Source: Bacteroidota bacterium
GTDB lineage: Bacteria; Bacteroidota; Bacteroidia; 2-12-FULL-35-15
Length of the DNA stretch: 5,470 nt
Assembly: GCA_021413595.1 (NCBI GenBank)
Contig: JAIOQD010000339.1
Location: 1-5,470 of the forward strand
Reading direction: 5' to 3'
Of the stretch, positions 1 through 4,702 are shown one piece after another (the first letter of the stretch is position 1; each line of letters opens with the position of its first letter). The notes below the pieces were generated by a model. The model did not search any database and was not told where the DNA came from. It was given only the letters and a program-made list of their open reading frames with translations. The translations under genes and the position numbers were made by a program.

Positions 1-719
1 GTTGCTGCATATATTCTGTTTGCATTTACAGGGTCAGCGCCTAATTCGTGAACAGAACAAAAAGCTGTTGCAGCGGATGCTCCACTATTGTTAACAGTAG
101 TGGGAATTGTAGAAGTAATTCTTGAAAATGCACTATATGAAGTGCCGTCATAAGTAGCTTTGTAAATACCTGCTCCTAAGATACCCGCTGAACCGGAACC
201 GGTATAAAAATAAAAATCACCCTCACCTGTTCCTGCATAGATATCTCCATTTGCAGCTTGTGTAATGGAAACAATAGCAAGGTTGGGTTGCTGATCAAAA
301 CCGGCAACAGGACTCCAATTTGAGCCTCCGTTCATTGAAACAAATAAACCACCGGAAACACTACCGGCAAACATTCTATCCGGATTGTTTTTGTCAATTA
401 AAATTGCTCTTGTGCGTCCACCTATATTGTCAGGTCCTAATTCCGACCATTCCAAGCCCAAAGCACTAGTAGCTCTGTTTGTAAACATTTGATACGATTC
501 TTCTCTCGACTTTAATACGTCCATCGGATCAATCATGCCTGTTAATGGGTTTTTTTGAATATTAAAAAGCCATTTAGCGGATCCTTTAGCGATTCTGTGT
601 ACAGTTGTTTCGGTATTTGTTACTGTTGTATTTTGAGTATTTTTTATGTAGATGTGTGCAAAGGATAAAATCGATCCAGCCAGTAATGCTGAGCCTAATA
701 GTAATTTGTTATTTTTCAT
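1..719 (-). CDS. Secreted BNR/sortilin-like beta-propeller protein, N-terminal part
   Basis: An open frame of 239 codons runs without a stop from an ATG at 719-717 to the window edge, so only the N-terminus is present. Residues 1-20 (MKNNK, then a Leu/Ala/Gly-rich stretch) look like a signal peptide, implying export. Residues 91-135 carry WSELGPDNIGGRTRAILID, followed by NPDRMFAGSVSGGLFVS and NGGSNW. This is the pattern of BNR/VPS10-type beta-propeller blades. S128-W135 is a variant Asp-box with Asn in place of the usual Asp. A second blade begins near 150 (ITQAANGDIYAGTGEGDFY). In Bacteroidota such proteins are usually large, extracellular and often end in a T9SS sorting domain. That end is not visible here, and the ligand or substrate is unknown. 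The start is supported by the promoter 34 bases upstream. The export and propeller calls are firm; any enzymatic role would be a guess. Confidence 0.85.
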   Translation of the reverse strand, partial: MKNNKLLLGSALLAGSILSFAHIYIKNTQNTTVTNTETTVHRIAKGSAKWLFNIQKNPLTGMIDPMDVLKSREESYQMFTNRATSALGLEWSELGPDNIGGRTRAILIDKNNPDRMFAGSVSGGLFVSMNGGSNWSPVAGFDQQPNLAIVSITQAANGDIYAGTGEGDFYFYTGSGSAGILGAGIYKATYDGTSYSAFSRITSTIPTTVNNSGASAATAFCSVHELGADPVNANRIYAA

Positions 720-752
720 GACAATAAAAAAATTAAGTTAAAGGGGATTTAT

Positions 753-783
753 CAAAGGTAAATATAAAATAATGAATGACAAA
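753..783 (-). promoter_or_regulatory. Bacteroidota-type promoter of the beta-propeller gene
   Basis: On the minus strand TTTG (783-780) is followed after exactly 19 bases by TACCTTTG (760-753). This matches the known Bacteroidota sigma-70 pattern of a -33 TTTG and a -7 TAnnTTTG. Transcription would start near 746-748, giving a leader of about 28 bases before the ATG at 719. The -33 box begins only 5 bases after the lipA stop codon, so the beta-propeller gene is probably transcribed independently, although no lipA terminator is visible before it. Confidence 0.75.
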
Positions 784-788
784 ATTTA

Positions 789-1751
789 TTAGAAAATATG
801 CTTTTCAGCATGATAGGACGAGCGGACGAGCGGACCGCTCTCCACAAAACGAAAGCCTTTTTCAAGTCCCACCTGTTTGTATTTTTCAAATACTTCAGGA
901 TGAATAAATTCTTTTACCGGCAAATGTTTTGGAGTAGGTTGAAGGTATTGACCCAATGTTAGAACATCACAGCCCACAGCCCTTAAATCATCCATTGTTT
1001 CATAGATCTCTTGCTCCGTTTCACCCAATCCAAGCATAATACCCGATTTTGTTTTTAATCCGGCATCTTTCAATCGCTTTAATACTTCCAGACTTCTGTC
1101 ATATTTGGCTTGAATACGAACTTGTTTTGTTAGTCTGCGTACGGTCTCTGTATTGTGAGAAACAATATCAGGTTTAACATCAATAATACGTTGAAGGTTT
1201 TCCCATTTACCCTGAAAATCAGGGATCAACGTTTCAAATTTTGTTTGAGGATTTAATCTCCGGATTGCAGTAATGGTCTCGGCCCAGATGGTAGAACCGC
1301 CATCTTTTAGATCATCACGGTCAACTGAAGTAATTACACAATGTTTAACCTTCATCAACCGCACTGATTCCGCCACACGTTCAGGTTCTGATAGATCTAC
1401 AGCTTTGGGTTTTCCAGTGGCTACATTGCAAAATCCGCAGGAGCGTGTACAAATATTGCCAAGAATCATAAAGGTTGCAGTACCTGCTCCCCAGCATTCT
1501 CCCATATTTGGACAATTACCGCTTTCGCAGATCGTATGCAGCTTATGGGTAGAAGTGATTTTTCTAACCTCTGAGTATTCTTTTCCGATTGGAAGTTTTA
1601 CTCTTAACCAATCGGGTTTACGAAGCGGCAAAACCTCAAGCCCCTCTCTTAATTTCTCCCCGAAGGGGAGAGGTGATGGGGGAGCTAGGTTGGTTTGGTT
1701 ATCTATATCGCTATCGCTATCGGGAGTCGATGGATTTTTATTTGTTGACAT
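789..1751 (-). CDS. lipA: Lipoyl synthase (radical SAM) with repeat-derived N-terminal extension
   Basis: LipA inserts two sulfur atoms into protein-bound octanoyl groups on lipoyl domains of enzymes such as pyruvate dehydrogenase, in the cytoplasm. The 320-residue product has the full set of family hallmarks. The auxiliary iron-sulfur cluster ligands are C75, C80 and C86 (CX4CX5C). The radical SAM cluster ligands are C101, C105 and C108 (CX3CX2C). The C-terminal R310-S311-S312-Y313 motif contains the serine ligand of the auxiliary cluster. The conserved core begins near residue 43 ([16 protein letters not shown]). The first ~42 residues are not typical: a Ser/Asp run (10-17) is followed by [12 protein letters not shown] (27-38), which is encoded by a palindromic repeat. 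No other ATG exists before M83, so the start is this ATG unless a TTG at 1631-1629 (residue 41) is used. The gene lies 69 bases after an exported-protein gene on the same strand, with no promoter seen between them. Confidence 0.96.
   Translation of the reverse strand: MSTNKNPSTPDSDSDIDNQTNLAPPSPLPFGEKLREGLEVLPLRKPDWLRVKLPIGKEYSEVRKITSTHKLHTICESGNCPNMGECWGAGTATFMILGNICTRSCGFCNVATGKPKAVDLSEPERVAESVRLMKVKHCVITSVDRDDLKDGGSTIWAETITAIRRLNPQTKFETLIPDFQGKWENLQRIIDVKPDIVSHNTETVRRLTKQVRIQAKYDRSLEVLKRLKDAGLKTKSGIMLGLGETEQEIYETMDDLRAVGCDVLTLGQYLQPTPKHLPVKEFIHPEVFEKYKQVGLEKGFRFVESGPLVRSSYHAEKHIF
1638..1673 (-). repeat. Palindromic dispersed-type repeat, copy A, inside the lipA coding region
   Basis: On the minus strand this 36-base unit starts CCTCTCCCCTTCGGGGAGA and ends AGAGAGGGGCTT. 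It matches copy B (1780-1817, opposite orientation) at about 33 of 38 aligned columns, with two single-base gaps. It contains a 7-bp hairpin, TCTCCCC / GGGGAGA, with a TTC loop. It is read in frame as LipA residues 27-38 ([12 protein letters not shown]), just before the conserved core. Short GC-rich palindromes of this CCTCTCC...GGAGAGG style are, from general knowledge, common intergenic repeats in Bacteroidota genomes. Membership in a genome-wide family is inferred, because only two copies are in view. Confidence 0.8.
1706..1722. repeat. Tandem TATCGC hexamer (2.8 copies) in the lipA leader
   Basis: Seventeen bases consist of TATCGC, TATCGC and TATCG. On the lipA strand this reads as GATAGC units encoding alternating Ser and Asp (roughly residues 11-15) in the non-conserved extension. 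It is short enough to have arisen by slippage. Changes of whole units would keep the frame. Confidence 0.7.
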
Positions 1752-1779
1752 TTTTAGTTTTTCTTTTTTTAGATTTTGC

Positions 1780-1817
1780 CCTCTCCCCTTTTGGGAGAGG
1801 ATTAAGGAGAGGGGCTT
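1780..1817 (+). repeat. Palindromic dispersed-type repeat, copy B, upstream of lipA
   Basis: This 38-base unit starts CCTCTCCCCTTTTGGGAGAGG and ends ATTAAGGAGAGGGGCTT. It is the inverted partner of copy A (1638-1673). It holds an 8-bp hairpin, CCTCTCCC / GGGAGAGG. It fills more than half of the 69-base gap between the exported-protein gene, whose stop is only three bases away, and the lipA ATG. On the lipA strand no T-tract follows the hairpin, so it does not look like an intrinsic terminator for the upstream gene. Confidence 0.8.
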
Positions 1818-1820
1818 CCC

Positions 1821-2585
1821 TTAAAACCACTTTTTGCCCCATATTATTTTGAGGTATAATGAAACAAATACTTGTTGTCTTTTATTGAATGCCATCATTG
1901 GAATAGCATTAGGATATACATCTATAACAGCACCTGTTTCAATTGCTTTAAGAGCGTTATAACGATCGGCATACTCAAAACTCAAGGCAAGTTTTGCATA
2001 AGCAGCAGGATAAATTATTGTTTTATTCATTCCTTTAAAAAAGGAGGCTTTACCAAAAATATCTTCCTGTTTATGAATTTCAGGATTATATCTTTCTGTT
2101 GTAGGTACGGAAGAAAAAGTGCCCTTTTTAATTTCAAGATATACCGGCTTGGCAAAGGCAAAGGTGGCGCCTACAAAATAGGAATAACGTACCTCTACGC
2201 TTTTTTTATCACTTTTTTGAAAAAGGACATTCTGAAAGCCTACTCCCGGGCGAATTAACAAAACCGAATTTAATTTGCCGTAAATAAAACCTTTTGAATT
2301 TGAGTAATAAGTATTTATACTTTTAACCTCTTTCGGATGCTTGAAATTTAATATTTCAATTTCAAACATTCGTTTTCGTTTGGCTGTAACATGCTCACCT
2401 CTTCTATATGCCATTCCAAACCCTCCTGCTGAGTGCATAAAGAGACCAAAACTTGCCTCGTGTCGATAAAGAACATTTACATCTTCGCCACTTTCCAAAC
2501 GAGTAAGGTCGTCTTTTAATTGCTGTGCAGAAAGTTGAAAAGAAAAAGTAGAAACTAAGAGGAAACTGAAAATTGTTTTATACAT
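1821..2585 (-). CDS. Exported protein, probable outer-membrane beta-barrel, function unknown
   Basis: The 254-residue product starts with a clear signal peptide (MYKTIFSFLLVSTFSFQLSA, likely cleaved before Q21). It continues as alternating polar/hydrophobic stretches broken by glycines (for example GGFGMAYRR at 54-62, YFVGATFAFAKPVYLEI at 136-152 and YAKLALSFEYA at 196-206). It ends in an aromatic residue (KKWF), as outer-membrane barrels often do. I recognise the general style of Bacteroidota outer-membrane hypothetical proteins but no named family. The frame is open further upstream to an ATG at 2633. That start is rejected because the promoter's -33 box covers it, and the start at 2585-2583 gives a clean signal peptide and a leader of about 12-15 bases. 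lipA follows 69 bases downstream on the same strand, so co-transcription is plausible, but a functional link is not shown. Confidence 0.8.
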   Translation of the reverse strand: MYKTIFSFLLVSTFSFQLSAQQLKDDLTRLESGEDVNVLYRHEASFGLFMHSAGGFGMAYRRGEHVTAKRKRMFEIEILNFKHPKEVKSINTYYSNSKGFIYGKLNSVLLIRPGVGFQNVLFQKSDKKSVEVRYSYFVGATFAFAKPVYLEIKKGTFSSVPTTERYNPEIHKQEDIFGKASFFKGMNKTIIYPAAYAKLALSFEYADRYNALKAIETGAVIDVYPNAIPMMAFNKRQQVFVSLYLKIIWGKKWF

Positions 2586-2603
2586 TGCATTACTTTTGAT
2601 ACA

Positions 2604-2634
2604 CAAATATACGATATAAAATAAACTATTCAAA
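2604..2634 (-). promoter_or_regulatory. Bacteroidota-type promoter of the exported-protein gene (possibly also lipA)
   Basis: On the minus strand TTTG (2634-2631), a 19-base spacer and TATATTTG (2611-2604) match the -33 / -7 consensus exactly, with the same spacing as the promoter at 753-783. Transcription should start near 2597-2600, a few bases ahead of the ATG at 2585. This placement decides the start codon of the gene. No comparable pair lies immediately before lipA, so this may also be the main lipA promoter. Confidence 0.75.
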
Positions 2635-2714
2635 ACTTCATTTCATTTGTTGGTTTTTCTGTAAGTAGCATTGTGATTTACATCAAAAAAAATTAATATA
2701 AAAGCCCTTATCAT

Positions 2715-2731
2715 TTCCCGGTTTGCGGGAA
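2715..2731. promoter_or_regulatory. Short inverted repeat ahead of the OsmC-family gene
   Basis: TTCCCG, the spacer GTTTG and CGGGAA form a perfect 6-bp inverted repeat that ends 13 bases before the ATG at 2745. It stands out as GC-rich in an AT-rich divergent intergenic region (2586-2744). It could be a binding site for a redox-responsive regulator, or a small hairpin in the mRNA leader. No regulator family can be named from the sequence. No fully convincing TTTG / TAnnTTTG pair for this gene was found in the region. Confidence 0.4.
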
Positions 2732-2744
2732 TTTATTTGTAATC

Positions 2745-3149
2745 ATGAAAACATCTGAAATAACTTACATCGGCAGTTTGCGTACAGAGTCTGTCCACCT
2801 GCAATCAGGAAACACGATCATTACCGATGCTCCAATAGATAATAATGGCAAAGGTGAAGCTTTTTCACCTACCGACCTCCTGTCAACTTCTCTTGGTTGC
2901 TGTATGCTTACCATTATGGGGATTGTAGCACAACGACATGCTATCGACATTGATGGCACTACTGTTGGGATTACCAAAATTATGGAATCAAATCCAAGAA
3001 GAGTTGGCGAAATAATAGTTGAATTTACTATGCCTAAAAACAATTATACCGATAAAGAAAAAGATTTGCTCTTGAATGCGGCACACACCTGTCCTGTGGC
3101 CAAGAGCTTAAGTGCAGAACTAATACAAACAGTGGTTTTTAATTACTAG
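2745..3149 (+). CDS. OsmC/Ohr-family protein (thiol-dependent peroxide/redox protein)
   Basis: The 134-residue protein has the OsmC-family layout: an N-terminal beta region, FSPTDLLSTSLGCCMLTIMGI (40-60) holding the first conserved cysteine, and AAHTCPVAKSL (112-122) holding the second, C116. In OsmC/Ohr proteins these two cysteines form the catalytic pair that reduces peroxides in the cytoplasm. Here the first position is a doublet, C52-C53, so which one pairs with C116 cannot be decided by eye. Length matches the family (about 130-145). Sequence alone does not separate OsmC, Ohr and the YhfA-like branch; the SPTDLL...GCC style suggests the general OsmC/YhfA side. It is divergent from the exported-protein gene, with 159 bases between their start codons. 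A 6-bp inverted repeat precedes the ATG, and a weak terminator may follow at 3165. Confidence 0.92.
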   Translation: MKTSEITYIGSLRTESVHLQSGNTIITDAPIDNNGKGEAFSPTDLLSTSLGCCMLTIMGIVAQRHAIDIDGTTVGITKIMESNPRRVGEIIVEFTMPKNNYTDKEKDLLLNAAHTCPVAKSLSAELIQTVVFNY

Positions 3150-3164
3150 AAAGGTGTTTTAAGT

Positions 3165-3183
3165 GCTTGTTCGTAAGCTTTTT
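3165..3183 (+). terminator. Possible weak terminator after the OsmC-family gene
   Basis: GCTTG, the loop TTCG and TAAGC form a 5-bp stem (one G-T pair) capped by a stable UUCG-type tetraloop and followed directly by TTTTT. It lies 15 bases after the stop codon. The stem is short, so termination may be partial, and transcription could continue into the small gene at 3281. Confidence 0.4.
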
Positions 3184-3280
3184 AGTTGGGTTGTAGATAT
3201 TTTTTTATTTTTATCCAGCCCCAAAAATTCAGATTTTTATACTGCAAGTAGATAGTTTTTTAACAAATTAAAAGTTTAAA

Positions 3281-3466
3281 ATGATCATAAAAAAAACATT
3301 CTGTCTCCCTCGTTTTACAACGATCACTTTGGCCTTAACGCTTACTGCCGGTGTTGTGGTTATGTCAGGTATAGGGTGTGCAGCAAAACCCGGTTGTGGA
3401 TCAAAACATCAACATAAAGTGAGGGCGAAAAAAGTTAGGCGAATGGCACCAAGCATGGGAGGATAA
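3281..3466 (+). CDS. Small exported Cys-containing protein with basic tail, function unknown
   Basis: The 61-residue product begins MIIKK, followed by a long hydrophobic segment (about 12-32) ending in SGIGC. It then has two cysteines (C33, C39) and a Lys/Arg/His-rich tail (KHQHKVRAKKVRRMAPSMGG). The segment could be a signal peptide with lipidation at C33. The -3 residue is Gly, however, where a lipobox normally has Leu, Val or Ile, so lipidation is uncertain, and it may instead be a membrane anchor. Small exported proteins with a CG...KK...MAPSM-type ending occur in Bacteroidota from general recollection, but I cannot name a family. Support for it being a real gene: a clean start, a protein-like export signal, a strong terminator 7 bases after the stop, and no competing frame. 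The 131 bases before it hold A/T-rich leader sequence and no clear promoter match. Confidence 0.65.
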   Translation: MIIKKTFCLPRFTTITLALTLTAGVVVMSGIGCAAKPGCGSKHQHKVRAKKVRRMAPSMGG

Positions 3467-3473
3467 TATGAAA

Positions 3474-3512
3474 ATGTGAGGATTTAAAATTATTAATTTT
3501 AAATCCTCACAT
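3474..3512. terminator. Bidirectional terminator hairpin between convergent genes
   Basis: A perfect 18-bp stem (3474-3491 with 3495-3512) and a 3-base ATT loop lie between the stop of the small gene (3466) and the stop of the nuclease gene (3526). On the minus strand the stem is followed by TTTTCATATT, a reasonable U-rich tail for the nuclease transcript. On the plus strand the following bases are not T-rich, so stem strength alone would have to act there. Its position between two 3' ends fits shared termination. Confidence 0.8.
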
Positions 3513-3525
3513 CAAAAGAAATAGT

Positions 3526-4611
3526 TTATTCTTTTATCAATTTGATGACCTTGATTTTTTCTGTTTCTACTATTGTTACATAATAGATTCCTTTATTCCA
3601 GTTACTGCAATTGATAGTATAATCAGGTGTTCCATTGTTCATTAATTTTACTCCATCATAATGTGCTATCTCTTGTCCTAAAATTGAATAAACAGCTATT
3701 TTTGCTATCACCTCTTTTTTTCCTTGATTATTAATTGAAAATTGATCGTTTGCCGGATTTGGGTAAACCGAAACATCCGACTCTAAAGCAAATGCCTGCT
3801 TAATACCTGTAAAGGTCATTGTCCATATACTATCTACCCATTGAGGATTGTCAATAAAAGGGTTACGATTGTTTTGAATTTGATAAACAGCATTGTTTCT
3901 GTCAGTCTCTTTATTACTTACGGGATCTTGCTGATTCCAGAGCAATAAAACATCCACTTGCCATGGTAAGATAACAGATTTATTTGTTGCTCCAGAAGTA
4001 CTCCAGGAAGCATCTTCGCCTTGGTAACGCGTACTCATATAAAAATAGTTACGTGCCAGATCGCCCTTATATTCATCAATAGGTTCAAAAACAGTTTGAC
4101 TGTATCCTGCATCGGCACATGGCCCAAGTTTACTGCCATTTTGAGAGGTCCAGGAAGGTGTTGTTACATCCCCGTAAGGATAATTATTGCGAATATTATT
4201 GACATAGCCATCGGTTGGATAAACATGAAACAGATCAGACGTTGGTCCAGTTTGCGAATTAAACCAGCTTTGGGGCCAGGTATGTTCTCGATTATAACAA
4301 TCTGCTTCGCCATTGTAGGAACCACATTGATCTGAAGAAAATGTGAAAACATAAGGTGGTGTTCCTCCCGGTATATCGCTATACATGTCCCAAACTTTCC
4401 CATTCGATTTTTTATCTGTATTTTGAAAATGAGTCCATAAGCTACCGTAGCTCACCGTAGTATGGTTTTTAATAATATTATGTAAGGCTGTTTTTAATGA
4501 AGCTCCCGATAAGCCTTGTGCTGAATTATAATATCCTGACGGAATCTGAGCATTTAAGTTTAGGATTAAGAGGCAATAGATGCTGAATAGTGAAAGTAAT
4601 TTGTTTTTCAT
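3526..4611 (-). CDS. Secreted endonuclease I-family nuclease with T9SS sorting domain
   Basis: The 361-residue protein probably cuts DNA or RNA outside the cell. Residues 1-21 are a signal peptide (MKNKLLSLFSIYCLLILNLN, cleavage near A21). The nuclease domain (about 30-265) has the endonuclease I signature: YNREHTWPQSWF (106-117) with probable catalytic H110 and neighbouring metal ligand E109, SDLFHVYPTDGYVNNIRNNY (125-144), GDLARNYFYMSTRY (183-196) and NRNPFIDNPQWVDSIW (248-263). These are features of the His-Me finger (beta-beta-alpha-metal) nucleases. Residues 278-361 (ESDVSVYPNPANDQF... to KVIKLIKE) form a type A Por/T9SS sorting domain, so export through the outer membrane is expected. 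The open frame extends to an ATG at 4656, but the start at 4611-4609 gives the signal peptide and falls after the -7 box. Likely role: nutrient scavenging or extracellular DNA turnover (inferred). Confidence 0.93.
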   Translation of the reverse strand: MKNKLLSLFSIYCLLILNLNAQIPSGYYNSAQGLSGASLKTALHNIIKNHTTVSYGSLWTHFQNTDKKSNGKVWDMYSDIPGGTPPYVFTFSSDQCGSYNGEADCYNREHTWPQSWFNSQTGPTSDLFHVYPTDGYVNNIRNNYPYGDVTTPSWTSQNGSKLGPCADAGYSQTVFEPIDEYKGDLARNYFYMSTRYQGEDASWSTSGATNKSVILPWQVDVLLLWNQQDPVSNKETDRNNAVYQIQNNRNPFIDNPQWVDSIWTMTFTGIKQAFALESDVSVYPNPANDQFSINNQGKKEVIAKIAVYSILGQEIAHYDGVKLMNNGTPDYTINCSNWNKGIYYVTIVETEKIKVIKLIKE

Positions 4612-4617
4612 AGGGTA

Positions 4618-4644
4618 CAAAAGTAGGGATTTTTCTGCAACAAA
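4618..4644 (-). promoter_or_regulatory. Probable promoter of the secreted nuclease gene
   Basis: On the minus strand TACTTTTG (4625-4618) matches the -7 TAnnTTTG box perfectly and lies 6 bases before the ATG at 4611. This would give an almost leaderless mRNA. The only TTTG upstream (4644-4641) is 15 bases away, shorter than the usual ~19, and it overlaps the T-tract of the dnaK terminator. The -7 box is therefore convincing, and the -33 box less so. Confidence 0.5.
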
Positions 4645-4675
4645 AAACGGACGCATCTATTAGATACGTCCGTTT
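4645..4675 (-). terminator. Intrinsic terminator of dnaK
   Basis: On the minus strand AAACGGACG pairs with CGTCCGTTT (9 bp). After one mismatch, 4 more base pairs (ATCT/AGAT) close on a 3-base loop. The stem runs directly into a run of T (4647-4642). It lies 27 bases after the dnaK stop codon. This is a classic Rho-independent terminator and separates dnaK from the nuclease gene. Confidence 0.85.
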
Positions 4676-4702
4676 AAGGTATTCAATCTTCAGATAAAAG
4701 AA

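Noticed and set aside
819..834. Direct repeat ACGAGCGG ACGAGCGG near the lipA 3' end
   Set aside because: It encodes the universally conserved GPLVRSSY region of LipA, so the repetition follows from codon choice and is not a mobile or regulatory repeat.
1780..1800. Copy B hairpin as an intrinsic terminator for the exported-protein gene
   Set aside because: On the minus strand the stem is followed by GCAAAATC, not a T-run.
1638..1817. CRISPR array or insertion sequence
   Set aside because: There are only two repeat copies, in opposite orientation, with coding sequence between them and no transposase or target duplication; this fits neither.
1273..1852. Plus-strand open frames across lipA
   Set aside because: They are antisense shadows of lipA; the encoded peptides show no domain pattern, and one runs through the intergenic repeat.
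1872..2258. Plus-strand open frame inside the exported-protein gene
   Set aside because: It is antisense to a gene with a signal peptide and promoter, and has no recognisable motif.
2591..2598. Plus-strand TACTTTTG as a -7 box for the OsmC-family gene
   Set aside because: It lies just upstream of the exported-protein start codon, about 147 bases from the OsmC ATG, and lacks a TTTG at suitable spacing (the nearest TTG is 15 bases away).
2765..3043. Minus-strand open frame opposite the OsmC-family gene
   Set aside because: It is a shadow of a well-recognised gene in the opposite strand.
4021..4403. Open frames on both strands within the nuclease gene
   Set aside because: They overlap the conserved nuclease domain in other frames and carry no family features.
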